A stretch of 64,000 bases of DNA from Cervus elaphus (lineage: Eukaryota; Chordata; Mammalia; Artiodactyla; Cervidae): NCBI RefSeq assembly GCF_910594005.1, contig NC_057826.1, positions 20,741,501 through 20,805,500 on the forward strand. Direction: 5' to 3'. The notes below the pieces were generated by a model. That model searched no databases and was not told the origin of the DNA. It worked only from the letters and a program-made list of their open reading frames with translations. Positions 11,144 through 23,702 of the stretch are shown here, in pieces; within the stretch, counting starts at the first letter, position 1; every line of letters starts with the position of its first letter. A program made the translations under genes and the position numbers.

Positions 11144-11224
11144 GGGGCTCTACTTTGAAGCCCTGGTGGGGGGCTCTACTTCGAAGCCCTGGTGGGGGGC
11201 TCTACTTCGAAGCCCTGGTGGGGG
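11144..11224. repeat. 26-bp minisatellite, three copies
   Basis: Three near-identical units of 26 bp (core CTCTACTTCGAAGCCCTGG followed by a G-run) in direct tandem. The TACTT core recurs at 11151, 11177 and 11203. The first copy differs by T for C within TTTGAAG. Confidence 0.93.
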
Positions 11225-11839
11225 CCTCCTGGGGAACCCAAGGCAGGAGCACGGCTGGCCACAGCAACCTGAAAGGCCTCAGGAACTGAGGCCACGTCCC
11301 GTGTCCCCCAAATCACAGTGTGTCCCCCATCCTTGTTCCTTCTCCCTCGCAGGCCTATGCACCTCCTCCCTTTCCCAACGTGCTCTTGCTTTGCTCGTCT
11401 TGTACGTGGTCTGGCATGGCCCTGACACACTATCATGACCTCACAACTTTTCCCCACAACAACCTGGAGCATCTCTTTTAAAGTCTGAATGCAAATTCTC
11501 AATGGAGGAAATGGGGCCAATTTGTCATCAAAAGGGGCCATTCCCCAAAGGCAGAATCCTTTGTAGAAGGCTCTGTCAAGGTGGCAGGGGTACCCGTGGC
11601 CTGGTTACTTTGCCAAGTGCCCACTCCTGGTCTGAACAACTCAGGGGAGGAGAGGAGGGTGGCGACCACCTTGTATGTACTGTCACCCTTTCCAAAAAGT
11701 AAAGGGACGGGAAGAAGGCTTTGATGCATATGAGCCATCAAGGTGGGAAAAAAAAACTACAGTTCTGTGCCATGAGTGGTCAAAAGGTGGCATAGACAGA
11801 GCACCACAAGGACACGATGGAAAGAAACACTGATTCAGC

Positions 11840-12030
11840 CTGCAAGAATTGGAGAAGACTTCACAGGAAATGGAAGAGGTGGGTAAAATCTTGGAAGAAG
11901 AAGAGTGAGTTATCTTGGTGAGGGGGTTGGTGATGAAGAACACTCGAGAAGAAACAGCATGCTTGAAGGCACGGGGTGAATCAGGGCCTGGCAGAGTCAT
12001 GGATTAGCAATAGTCGTGGCTAGAGGATAG
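11840..12030 (-). mobile_element. Possible L2 body fragment
   Basis: A purine-rich stretch resembling the reverse complement of L2 (AGAAACAGCATGCTTGAAGG type sequence). The assignment is weak. Confidence 0.4.
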
Positions 12031-12442
12031 CGTTTAAAAGGACGCACAAGAACGCAAAAAAAGCAGTCTGGGCAAAGGGTTTGGCAACAAGGCTCGGTCA
12101 TTTTTTTTTTTGCCAGCCACAAAATTGACAGTGAGAGATGCCTGTTAGCTGATGAAACGGTAGATGCAGAATCATAAAATCCATTTGTCTCCATCTCTCC
12201 CCTTTTGTGAGTCATTTCTGGGTTATCCAGATGTTAGACTTTGTCAAGAGAGAAGCTGGGTTGAACTGTAGAGACCTGGTTGAACCAGTTCTGAGGACTT
12301 GGTACTAGTTAAGATGCCACCACTGAATAGCTCTAAGCACTTGAGCCAGTCCACCTTCCTCCATTTCCTGAACCACAAAAAAAGTTTTAATATATGGCCT
12401 CTGAAGCTCATTACTTCTAGCTTTAACACTGGGATTCTAGAA

Positions 12443-12508
12443 TATACATACATACATACATATATATATACATATATGTGATGTATCTCTGTGTGTGTGT
12501 GTGTGATT
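12443..12508. repeat. TACA / TA / TG compound microsatellite
   Basis: TACA repeats, then TA repeats, then a TG run of about seven units. Simple sequence. Confidence 0.9.
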
Positions 12509-13199
12509 AAACTGCCCACCGACCTCATCTGATGGAGCATAGCAGATGTCTTTTTGCCATCCCTTGGCTCCATTGGCCTGTGTACTAGTGTGGAAAAGAC
12601 ACAGCCAGCCGTTAGGCACATGGCATTTTCAGCACTTTTTCCTGGCGGAGCTGTAGCATTCCCATCCCCTTGATTCATTTATTACTTAGAGCAATCTTAG
12701 CTGCTGTAATAAAGAAACCCCAGGATGTCAGGGTTTAACAAAACGTTTTAGCATTTCTCACTCACATCATAATCCAGCGAGAATGGTCCCAGTCAGTAGT
12801 TGGCTTTCTTCCAGGCAAGGACTCAGGAACTGTTTTCTCCCATTTTTCAATGCTGCCAATCTCAGAGGCTTTGGAGTCCTCCTCCTTGGGTGGTGGGTGG
12901 AAAAGAAATTAGAGAAGTAGGCACATTTCTCATGCCTTGGCTCTGAAGTGGTACTCATCACTTTGGCTCGTATTCCTTTAGTAAATGTTACTCACTTCAA
13001 CCCAGTCAAATGCAAAGGAGATAGGAAATACAGTTCTGGCTGGGCTGCCACTTCCCAATGACCATTCTATCTTCTGAGACATGATTTTCTTTTTTTTTTT
13101 GTATGAATGGTTACCTCTGCCACAACCCCTTGGTGATTAAAGATAGGTATTTTTAGTAGCAATGGCCAAAAGCAATCTGACCTATGTCCATGTTGGAGC

Positions 13200-13375
13200 T
13201 TTGTGGTTTACAAACCTTTCATGTTTTGAGTTGGTTAAGAACCACAGAAGTAGATATTATTTTCATTTTATCAGTGAGGTTCCTAGGGGTTAAACAATTG
13301 CCCAGGAGCACACAGATAGTAAAAGGCAGGTCACAAACACAAGTCTTCTAATTCTAAATCAGAATGTCATAGCCT
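13200..13375 (+). mobile_element. MIR SINE
   Basis: A diverged MIR: TATTATTTTCATTTTATCAG, TTAAACAATTGCCCAGGAGC and CACACAGATAGTAAAAGGCA correspond to the MIR core and 3' portion. Confidence 0.65.
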
Positions 13376-14299
13376 TCCATGATACTGGAACAAAGGATGA
13401 GCCCCATCAGAAGGCCTTTCTTCCAGTGAGGGACCCTGGGAGGCAGCCAGGGTCCAGGAGGAATAGCTGAGAAGCCAGCCCTCTTGCCCTAATTCAGTCC
13501 TCTTCTCCTCCTTTTGTCCCCATCCTTAACTGAGCAAGGACCTCCTCTAGGGGCAGCTGAATGGACCCAGTAAGAGTCAAACTGGTGAAAATTTCCAAAA
13601 AGGGAAATTTCACTGTGATAAAGTGATTTGGGTCGATGAGTCTAATTATTCACAATTCATGATGGTATATTCCCTGTTCCCAAGGAGGGGGTGATTCAAA
13701 AGACATCTTAGGAAAGTGTTCCTAGAAAACTGCTCCTAGAAGGCATGCCATATATTTACAACATGGTCAGAAAAGAACAGGGGAATCAAACTGTCTTTAT
13801 AAGAAATGGGATTAACCTTTACTCATAAATGTGGAGGGAATTCATCATGCTTAAGAATCTGGAAAGGAGGTGACCCAAGGTAAACTACTTTGATGCCGCA
13901 AAATCCTCGGATTCTGATTTCTAATCTAATTAGTCTAATCTAATTTCTAACCTTTCTGCTGTATCTCAGGTTCGTCCCAACTTCTCTATCAGGTGAAACA
14001 CAGTAGGAGATGGTTGTCACTCTATGGCCCCCCCAGTGACCTTTATTACAAGGTCAGATTACATGAGTGACGTTGCTTCCACATTGTGAGGTAATTCACT
14101 CTTCTGCTATGATCACGGCCTCTGGCAGACTCCTTATTCAATCCGTTTCTCTTTCCATGACTGTGCAGGGCAGGAGTTAAACCTGGTGGGCAGCAGTGTG
14201 ATGCATTTGATCCATGTATTTTTTTTTCTTTGATGTAACCATCTTTGATGTTACATCTTTGATGTAACCAGGGGATGGGGGGAGCGGGCTAACAAGATT

Positions 14300-14385
14300 G
14301 ATGTGTTTGTTTTTAATTTATTTTTAATTGAAGGATAATTACAATATTGTGTTGGCTTCTGCCATACATCATGATCAATGTATTT
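14300..14385 (-). mobile_element. Short L1 3' fragment
   Basis: TTTTTAATTGAAGGATAATT, then ACAATATTGTGTTGGCTTCT and GCCATACATCATGATC, is a widespread end fragment of ruminant L1 in reverse orientation. Confidence 0.65.
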
Positions 14386-16217
14386 CTTAAGTAGAATAGT
14401 TTTCAGTGTCTTTAAACAAGCATTTTGTATAAAAATATGGATTTTAGCTTCTCTGGCCACACTGGGTGAGCATCCCTTCATGGCAGTCCTCCAGCAGAGC
14501 TGATCAGTGGTCACCCCGTGTTGACAGGGTTTAAGTCCTCAATTCCCCAGAGTCCTTATTCAGCCTTCCACTCTCAGTCCCAGGACCTCCTGGTCCCTGG
14601 AGCCACTTGTGCCTGTGACACCTACTATGGGGTCAAGGTTTGGGTTTTGCCATTTGACCTTCTATATGTTGGTGCTAACCTCCAGTATTCTATGGGGTTT
14701 GAATCCCAGTTGTATCATTTTTACATTTTGTGGGGATTTTTAAACAAGTGACTTTAACCTCCGTGAACTTCATTTTCTCCAAGCCAGACATACTGTTGTT
14801 GCAAGGTTAAATGAGCCATTTTTTAAGGCAATTACCATAGTGCCCTGTACCTAGCACGTACCCTAGAAATATTCCTTTCACCTCACAATAATGCTTTGTG
14901 GTAAAATCCCTTACAACTGGTGCCACTGGGGTCTGACATGTTCCAGGAGCCTGGCAGTGTTCCAGGGGCAGATGGATGACCTCAGGCCACCTCATACAAC
15001 ATGTTGGTCCAGGCAGGCTCCCTGGAGGTGGAGAAAAGCCCTTCATAGCCTTGCTTCTGTAGCAGGAGCGGGTCTCTGGCTTCTTGGCCTGCATGGAGCA
15101 CAGAGGTTAAGATTTAAAGGGACAGCCAAGGGGCAGCAGAATCTCCAGGTCAGGCAAGCCCCTTGGTCTTTGGAGAAGTGGGGCAGATATGTTTGGCATC
15201 AAAGAAACAGTGACATAGAGAGGGACAGCAGCCCATATAGAGTCTTCCTTGCTAATACTAAAGTGGGTCATGATGTATGGAAATACCTGCGGACTCACAG
15301 AAGGAGATGAAGCTTTGGAAGAAGCCATGTAGTCTGGCCAAGGTCATCCAGCAAGTAAATAAGCTGGACTTAACTATGTAGGTCCACCAGATTTCAAAGT
15401 CACTGCCTATTATCTTCATTTACACCTCTTAGGTGTGTAAGACATGCTTTGTTTACTTTCATAGTGCTGATTAAAAGAAATGAGGAGCATAAATAGGATG
15501 ACTTGTTTTGGTTTTTCCTGGACTTTCCTGGTTTTAGCACTGAGGTTCCCATGTTTTAGGAAACACTTCAGTCCTAGGAAATGGGGATAGTTGGTCACCC
15601 TAAAATATTCTGTCTTACAGAGTAAGGCTTAGTGCAGTGTTGCTACTACTAGTAAATGGTAGTCTCCGCACGTGCATCTTCTACCATGTCATGATGTCAT
15701 CTTTCCCCAACCATTCCAAATCCCATTACTCTCAGTCAGTATTTCAGTTGGATGAGGTCCTTTAACCTGGTGTGGTAACTCAAACCTTCATCCCAGAAAA
15801 TTTGAAATTTTGGTGTTTTGCTCTAGTTTTTCATTGGTTGGTATTCTCAGGAAAGGGAGTATGAAAAGGCACCCACAATGAATCCCAAGGTTCCAAAACA
15901 GTCCTTACTCTCATTATGTAGCAACCCAGGTCCCCCTAAATAACTGGGATAATCACCCTACCCAGTTCAGTGATCTTCTTAACCTTCTTGATATAAATAA
16001 TCTGAAACTGTGTTCCCTGGTAGAGGCATTTCTCCCTTAGGCTTTAGGACTGCCAGACCTACTGAGGCCAAGGTTATAGGGGCAGAAAGTAAAGTTCTTC
16101 CAGGAGATTATTAGGCATAATGATGAGAGGGAACACCCCACCTCCACTCTTTAGTCCTCAGACCTATGCATCCTGTCTGGAAGAAGTCAACACTATACTG
16201 GTTCCCAATTTAAAGCA

Positions 16218-16439
16218 TGCTGTTGCTGTTGTTAGTCACTAAGTTGTGTCCAACTCTTTGTGACCCTGTGGAGGACTATAGCCCACCAGGCTCCTCTGCC
16301 CATGGGATTTTCCAGGCAAGAATGGAGTGGGTTGCCGTTTCCATCTGCAGGGGATCATCCCAATCCAGGGATCAAACCCATTTCTCCTGCCTCTCCTGCA
16401 TTGGCTGACACATTCTTTACTGTTGAGCCACCAAAGAAG
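16218..16439 (-). mobile_element. Bov-tA SINE with 12-bp target duplication
   Basis: Reverse Bov-tA (GTTAGTCACTAAGTTGTGTC at one end, ACTGTTGAGCCACCAAAGAA at the other). It is flanked by the direct repeat CAATTTAAAGCA at 16206-16217 and 16440-16451, the target-site duplication of its insertion. Confidence 0.95.
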
Positions 16440-17197
16440 CAATTTAAAGCACACACTGCATTCAGTAGGACAGCATCACAGCCTCACAAGGTATTACCTC
16501 CTAGCTGGTACTGTAAGTGAGCCTGCAACAGGTCATTTCACTGTTATGTCAAGTCAACCACATTTGAGTGATAGGATATGTGCTAAGTTACTGCCTCTGA
16601 TTAAACACTGTGTTATAAAAGATATATGGCAATGGATAAGGCAATCTGAGTCCATAAATGATGTTAGCAGAGACACTATGGGCAAATCCACATCCAGAAA
16701 TTGAGTTCATCTCCTTGCGAAGACTAACAGCTACCTCTTCCATGAAGAGAATGATTCAGTGTAATCACCCAGGTAACTAGCTGATCTTCCTGGAACATAG
16801 TATCATATCAAAGGCTTATCGGTTACCTCTGCAATTAGCAGGTTGTCCACTTACCATTGGCAAGAGCCAAATGAGCCTCAGGGAGGGGATCCAATTACTA
16901 GGCTCAAGCATAACTTCCATCCCTGTTGCCAGAACAATTTTATGGATGAATCCATTGAACAAGCCACCAGAACAGCTGGAGAAAGGGGCCAACTAAGATC
17001 TATAGCGTGAGGCATCCTGTCCATCTGATGATTGAGAACTTCTACTACCATGATCATTCTTAGGTAGGCACTAATATCTTCACACTTTGGGCAGCATCCC
17101 AGAGGTCCACGTCTTCAAACTTCTGTGTCACCAATTACCTTCCTTTCAAAGCTTCAGGGAGCCAGCCACCCTTTTTTCACTGTGTATGAATCAGTGT

Positions 17198-17412
17198 GGG
17201 CTTCCCTGGTGGCTCAGATGGTAAAGAATCCGCCTGCAATGCAGGAGACCTGGGTTCAGTCCCTGAGTCGGGGAGGTCCCCTGGAGGAGGACATGGCAAC
17301 CCACTCCAGTATTCTTGCCTGGAGAATCCCCATGAGAGGAGCCTAAAGGGCTATAGTCCATGGGGTCGCAAAGAGTCAGACATAACTGAGTGACTAAGCA
17401 CAGCACAGCACG
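17198..17412 (+). mobile_element. Bov-tA SINE with 11-bp target duplication
   Basis: Forward Bov-tA beginning GGGCTTCCCTGGTGGCTCAG and ending in short CAGCA repeats. The direct repeat TGAATCAGTGT flanks it at 17187-17197 and 17413-17423. Confidence 0.96.
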
Positions 17413-17704
17413 TGAATCAGTGTAGATTCATAATTCAGGCTAAAATGGGCAATCAGATGTTCTGCCTGAAGTTTGGCCCCAGGAGAATTTCCACCACTGC
17501 GGTCTCTGAGGGCCATTTCAGTGGGGCTATAGCAGGGTGCTCTCCACTTTTGGCTGGTTCTGGTACACTGTAGATCCACCCCAGAATTAGGTTCATGCTT
17601 TCCCCTTATTTATTAACTGGCCACAGGGAATTATCTGTGAAGCCACAGTATGGCTGAAAAAGAGGCAGCAAAGCTGTAGGTAGAGTTGCTATAAGCATCT
17701 AAGC

Positions 17705-17911
17705 GAGTGCATTCTCTCAGTTGTGTCTGACTCTTTGCAACCCCATGGACTGTAGCCCACCAGGCTCCTCTGTCCATGGGGATTCTTTAGGCAAGAATAC
17801 TGGAGTGGGTTACCATTTCCTTCTCCTGGGGATCTTCCCGACCCAGGGATTGAACCTGGGTCTCCTGAATTGCAGGCAGATTCTTTACCCTCTGAGCCAC
17901 CAGGGAAGCCC
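17705..17911 (-). mobile_element. Bov-tA SINE with 14-bp target duplication
   Basis: Reverse Bov-tA ending GAGCCACCAGGGAAGCCC. The perfect repeat ATAAGCATCTAAGC at 17691-17704 and 17912-17925 is the target-site duplication. It forms an inverted pair with the copy at 17198. Confidence 0.96.
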
Positions 17912-18129
17912 ATAAGCATCTAAGCCACATGTTTTTACAGCTTACTGGTGCCTGCTTGACTTGACTGGCTTGGATTCCATAATTATCTCTTCAATTTTCA
18001 TAATTAAACAGTGGCTGTATAAATCTAATTTTTATAGTTTTCTAGATAAGGTGCCCAGTTCTACACAGTTAAAGTCTCATGTTACTAGGTTTCACTCCTT
18101 CCCTACCTGTGTCCTTAAGATACATAATA

Positions 18130-18230
18130 TGCATGCTCAGTCATTTCCAACTCTGCAATCCTATGGACTGTAGCCTGACCGCCTCTTCTGTCCATGGGAT
18201 TTTCTAGGCAAGAATACTGGAGTGGGTTGG
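18130..18230 (-). mobile_element. Bov-tA SINE, truncated
   Basis: Only the 3' (BovB-derived) half of Bov-tA is present, from GCATGCTCAGTCATTTCCAA to AATACTGGAGTGGGTTG. Confidence 0.85.
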
Positions 18231-18833
18231 TGTTGTGTATTTAACTGATGCTGTAACTTGGACTTGGTCCATATTCCTATCCTCCCAGTGCCTATAGGTG
18301 AGGAAGAATTCCTTTAAGGTTTTCTGGGAGGATTTCCAGTTCCTTATGGGAATATTCATAATTTTCATTTGTCTTTTTCCTTATGTATGATCTTTAAGGC
18401 CATAAAAAGAGCTGGTGGCTCCACAATTTTTATTACTGTTCTAAGTGCCAGAACACATTGATCTCCAAACACCTTGCTTTACCTTGTAATAAATTGGGAA
18501 ATTTCAATCCTGCCATCTACCATGAAGTGCCTTGTTCCATTTGTCCTCATCCAGGAAGTTATCTTTGGACTCCTCAAATACATGATCAACCCAAGCCCAA
18601 AATTCCATTTTATGAGTCTGTTTCCTGGAACCACTTCCAGCATCTGTCCTGTGTCAGTCAGAATCCCAACAGAAATAAATGGCATTTTCAAATTGGGATA
18701 ATCCAAAAGTGTGGACAGTACTGAAAATCCAGGGCTGGCGGCAGTGGGACTGTTGCCACCTCTTGGCTCAAATAGCACGGGAGGAGAGATTTTTGGAACT
18801 GAGAAGGAGAGAGTCGTGTTCAGAAGTTTTTTG

Positions 18834-20410
18834 TTTCTGTTGTTGTTCAGTCACTAAGTTGTGTCCGAATCTTTGTGACCCCGTGAACGGCAGCACATCA
18901 GGCTTCTCTTCCTTCACTAACTCCCGGAGATGGCTCAAGTTCATGTCCATTGAGTCAGTGACACCATCCAACCATCTCATCCTCTGTTGCCCCGTTCTCC
19001 TCCTGCCCTCAGTCTTTCCCAGCATCAGGGTCTTTTCTAATCAGGAAAAGCTCTTCACATCAGGTGGCCAAAGTATTAGAGTTTCAACTTCAGCACCAAT
19101 CCTTCCAAAGAATATTCAGGGTTGATTTTCTTTAGGATTCACTAGTTTGATCACCTTGCAGTCCAATGGACTCTCAAGAGTCTTCTCCAGCACCACAGTG
19201 CAAAAGCATCAATTCTCGGTGCTCAGCCTTTTCTATAGTCCAGCTCTCATATACATATATTCGTGACTACTGGAAAAACCATAGCTTTGACTATACGGAC
19301 CTTTGTTGGCAAAGTGATGTCTCTGCTTTTTTAATACACTGTCTAGGTTTGTCTTAGCTATTCTTCCAAGGAACAAGTGTCTTTTAATTTTGTGGCTGCA
19401 GTCACCACCTGCAGTGATTTTGGAGCCCAAGAAAGTGAAATCTGACACTGTTTCAACATTTCCCCCCATCTATTTGCCATGAAGTGATAGGACCGGATGC
19501 CATGATTGTTTTTTGAATGTTGAGTTTTAAGCCATAGTTTTCACTCTACTCTTTCATCTTCATCAAGAGGCTCTTTAGATTCTCTTCACTTTCTGCCTTT
19601 AAAGTGGTATCATCTGCATGTCTGAGGTTGTTGCTCTTTCTCCCAGCAATCTTGATTCCAGCTTGCGCTTCATCCAGCCTGGCATTTCGCATGATGTACT
19701 CTGCATATAAGTTAAATAAGCAGGGTGACAATATACAGCCTTGATGTACTCCTTTCACAATTTTGAACCAGTCTGTTGTTTCATGTTCAGTTCTAACTGT
19801 TCCTTCTTGACCTGCATGCAGGTTTCTCAGGAGGCAGGTAATGTGGTCTGTATTCCCGTCTCATTAAGAATATTCCACAGTTTGTTGTGATCCACGGTTT
19901 GTTGTGATCCACACAAAGGCTTTAGCACAGTCAACAAAGCAGAAATAGATGTTTTTTGGAATTCCACTGCTTTTTCTGTGATCCAGCATGTGTTGGCAAT
20001 TTGATTTTCTGGTTCCTCTGCCTTTTCTAAATCCAGCTTGTAGTTCTCGGTCCATGTACTGCTGAAGCCTAGCTTGAAGGATTTTGAGCATAGTCTTGCT
20101 GGCAAGTGAGATGAGTGCAACTGTGTGGTAATTTGAACATTCTTTGGCATTGCCTTTTGGATTGGAATGAAAACTGACCTTATCCAGTCCTGTGGCCACT
20201 GCTGAGTTTTCCAAATTTGCTGACCTATTGAGTGCAGCACTTTAACAGCATCATCTTTTTGGATTCAAAATAGGTCAGCTGGAATTCCATCACCTCCACT
20301 CACTTTGTTCATTGTGATGCTTCCTAAGGCCCACTTGACTTTGCACTCCAGGATGTCTGGCTCTAGGTGAGTGACCACACCATCATGGAGCAATTTCAGT
20401 TGAAATCCAG
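18834..20410 (-). mobile_element. BovB LINE, about 1.6 kb, broken RT
   Basis: The longest BovB in the window, in reverse orientation. From its 5' side it covers the CTCCATGATGGTGTGGTCAC region, the reverse transcriptase core (an open stretch 20214-19864 reads NPKGNAKECSNYHTVALISL and later RKGRGTR), the YADD-type catalytic block (read here as HADDTT near 19610) and the tail at 18840-18900. The catalytic tyrosine is replaced and the frame is broken in several places, so the copy is inactive. Confidence 0.93.
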
Positions 20411-20639
20411 TCGGTACAAGGCAAACCCAAGAAAAGAACCAGGGGAATAAACACCCCTCTTTCCTCCCTTCCCACCCTCCCACCTCCTGCTGGACTCCTG
20501 GTTTATCCAGACAGCACTAGAATTCCACTGATGCAATTCACAGAAGCCAGCCCTCCATGGCAGAGGAGGCAGCAGTGGAGAAGGGAAGAATAGATGTAGA
20601 GTCAGGCAGGTTTCTAGCAGAGCATACAGAGTTGTTGCA

Positions 20640-20775
20640 ATGATTTCATGAGATAACAGACTTAGCAAAGTGTGTGACATATAGCAGGCACTCACAGGTG
20701 AGAATGCTGAGGAGGCCCAGAGAGCTAACTGCTCAAGGACACACAGCTAGTTCATAGCAAAGCCAGGGGCCGGGG
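20640..20775 (+). mobile_element. MIR SINE fragment
   Basis: TGATTTCATGAGATAACAGA, then GAGGCCCAGAGAGCTAACTG and GACACACAGCTAGTTCATAG, match MIR. Confidence 0.6.
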
Positions 20776-21000
20776 GGAGATTCCCATAGTGAGTGCTCTC
20801 TCCACTTCCCCTCCCTGCCCTGGTGTATCACATGGCTTTGCTGCTGACATTGAACTGTCCCTTCACCCTTCTCCTCAAGAAATTACCTTCCCATAATACA
20901 GCCTCTATCACACCTTTCTGCAATGGGATGTATATCTCACCATGCTATTTACATCTCATTTCATTGCCTCAGTAAGTAAATTTCACGATACCTTTCCCTA

Positions 21001-21217
21001 GTGGTAGTAGTAGTGTTAGTCACTCAGTCATGTCTGACTGTTTGCGACCCCATGGACTATAGCGCACCAGGCTCCTCTGTCCCTGGAATTCCCCAGGTAA
21101 GAATACTGGAGTGGGTTGTCATGCCCTTCTCCAGGGGATCTTTCTGAACCAGGGATCGAATCCGGCTCTCCTGCATTGCAGGCAGATTCTTTACAGTCTG
21201 AGCCACAAGGGAAGCTC
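21001..21217 (-). mobile_element. Bov-tA SINE with 13-bp target duplication
   Basis: Reverse Bov-tA with a GTAGTA-rich tail. ATACCTTTCCCTA is duplicated at 20988-21000 and 21218-21230. Confidence 0.95.
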
Positions 21218-21564
21218 ATACCTTTCCCTAAACATCTCATATTTTAGATACTGACATGATGTATTACTCAACATCACAGTAGACACACTTCTTCTTCCAC
21301 ATTTAATGGACTTTTCTGTTCACATATGTCATATCTCTCTTTAGATGTGCTAAATTAAGCTCCATTAAGAATACTAAATTAAGAGCCAAGAATTTTAATT
21401 ACATCTCTATCACAAGCTAGGTGTCTGACCTGCAGAAGATGACTTAACTTATCAAGGTCTTGGATTTTTTTCATTTATCCAAGTAGGCAATTTTCCAGGC
21501 TCCTCCCAGTGCCAAAGTTCATTGATGATGCAAAGCAAGAGGAGGAAGATGATGACTCACAGAG

Positions 21565-21755
21565 AGTGAGCCCCAGCTTTGTACCAGGCACTGTGCCGAG
21601 TATCAATACTTCATCCTTATTACCTCACTGAACCACTGTGGCCACCCTTGAGAAAGACCCATTATCCCCATTTTACAGATGAAGAAACTGAGACTCAGAG
21701 CAGACAAGCGATTTGCCCAGTCACCCAACTACCTCTTAGAAGCACCAGAATGTAC
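21565..21755 (+). mobile_element. MIR SINE
   Basis: Contains TACCAGGCACTGTGCCGAGT and the core block TTTTACAGATGAAGAAACTG, followed by a GACTCAGAGCAG tail. Confidence 0.85.
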
Positions 21756-21791
21756 TTGGATTCATTTGACACTAGAAACCATATTCTAATC

Positions 21792-21980
21792 CAATGATTC
21801 TCAAAGTAGAGTCCCAAGATGAGTAACATCAGCAACACATGGAATTTATTATAAATGCAAATTCTCAGGCCTCATCCCAGATTCAAGATCCCTGGGCATG
21901 AGTCCTAGCAAACTGTGTTTAGCATGCCCTCCAAATGAATCCAATGCTCAGCTCAAGTGTGAGATTCACTGCTCCAAACC
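21792..21980 (+). mobile_element. MER5A (hAT-Charlie) non-autonomous DNA transposon
   Basis: GATTCTCAAAGTAGAGTCCC at the left end, then ATAAATGCAAATTCTCAGGC and TGAGATTCACTGCTCC at the right. This is the full MER5A block order. Confidence 0.85.
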
Positions 21981-22464
21981 TCTATGCTCTATAACTTCTC
22001 TCTCCCTCTTACCATGCACATCTCATCATATGTTCAAATATGCTTATATCAATACTGCTCTCTAAAGACAAACCACAGTATCTTTTTGTTTGTATATCCG
22101 GTTTTCTTCTTAAATGTGCTAATTGCATAATTCTTCCCATGTAAACATCTCAGTGTATCTCCAACATCCTTTGAATGTTTTCATATAACTGCCCTCATTT
22201 AGGTTTGCAAGGTATTCTAAGCCTAAGGTGGTGACCTCGGTCTAGCTGAAGGAATAGACATAAGAATTACTGATTGTAATTTGGGTAAGGACACGCGCTT
22301 TGGTGGTCAGAGGGGCAGTCTGTTGGGAGCCTGAAGCAGCAGCATTTGATTCTAAAGCAGCATATAATGAACAGAGCAGTTGGGGTTTCTTTCTAGAAGG
22401 AAGTAATGTTTGAGTAGTTTCAAATATTAGTCAGAAGAACAATGATTGTTATTGTTTTAATCTT

Positions 22465-23310
22465 AGTTCCTTTTTAAAAATTTATTGAAATATGGTTGAT
22501 TCACAATGTTTTGTGTTGTTTCAGATGTACAGTAAAGAGATTCAGCCATATACATAAATATATATATACTTTTTAAAGATCTCTTCCCATTATAGGTTAT
22601 TACAAGATATTGACTGTAGTTCCCTGTGCTATAAAGTAGGTCCTTGTTGGTTATCTATTGCATATATAGCAGTGTGTATATTTTAATCACAAACTCCTAG
22701 TTTATCCCCTACCCACTTCCCTTTGGTAAACATAAGTTTGTTTCCTACGTCTATATATCTATCTCTGTTTTGTAAATAATTTCATTGTACCATTTTTTTA
22801 GATTCCACTTATAAGTGATATCATATAATACTCACCTTTATCTGATTTACTTCAGTTAGTATGATAATTTCTAGGTCCATCCATGTTGCTTCAAATGGCA
22901 TTACTTCATTCTTTTTTATTACTGAGTAATATATTCCGTTGTATATGTGTACCACATCTTCCTTATCCATTCATCTGTCAAGGGACACTTGGCTTGTTTC
23001 CATGCCTTGGCTATTGTAAATCGTGCTCTATGAACATTGGGGTGTATGTATATTTTCAAACTGTACTTTTGTCCAGATATATGCCCAGGAGTGGGATTGC
23101 TGGGTCATATGGTAATTCTATTTTTAGTTTTTTAAGGAACCTTCATACTGTTCTCCATAGTGGCTATACCAATTTACATTCCCACTAACGGAGTGAGAGG
23201 ATTCCTTTTTCTCCACACCCTCTCCAGCATTTATTATTCATAACTTTTTGATGATGGCCATTTAGGCCTGTGTGAGGTGATACCTCACTGTAGTTTTAAA
23301 ATATCAGGCA
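22465..23310 (-). mobile_element. L1 LINE 3' portion
   Basis: The reverse complement of the end of L1 ORF2 and the 3' UTR. GGAGTGGGATTGCTGGGTCA, TTCCCACTAACGGAGTGAGA and TCCATCCATGTTGCTTCAAA are hallmark antisense L1 phrases. About 850 bp, 5'-truncated and without an intact frame. Confidence 0.88.
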
Positions 23311-23629
23311 AAGAAAATCTTTTCACCAGCTCAAAGATTTTAACTGACCATTCTCCAGTGACAAATTAAGAAACAACTGTAAACAGACACTCCACTTTTC
23401 ACCATATTCCTCCTGAAAGCTCAGGACTGTGGCTGGGGTAAGATCAGGGTGGTTTGGAAGCACTCAGGAAGAAGCACCAAGAGTCAGACTGGGTGAGCTA
23501 AGTTTTGAAGGACCAGACATAATTAGCTATACAAGGAAGACAAATGAGGATGTACATCCACAGGCAGATTGGCAATGCTGCACGAAGAAGTGATGGAGAG
23601 CACAGAGTGACTTATTTGTAGAGACCAGG

Positions 23630-23702
23630 CTTCCCAGGTGGCTAGTGGTAATGACCCTGCCTGCCAATGCAGGAGCATAAAGAGATGTGAGTTCAGTCTC
23701 TC
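23630..23702 (+). mobile_element. Bov-tA SINE, 5' part, split by BovB
   Basis: Head of a forward Bov-tA (CAGGCTTCCCAGGTGGCTAG to GAGTTCAGTCTCT). It is interrupted by a reverse BovB and resumes at 24180. Confidence 0.88.

Noticed and set aside
19233..20483. Minus-strand open frames with reverse transcriptase similarity, considered as a gene
   Set aside because: They are parts of a broken BovB LINE.
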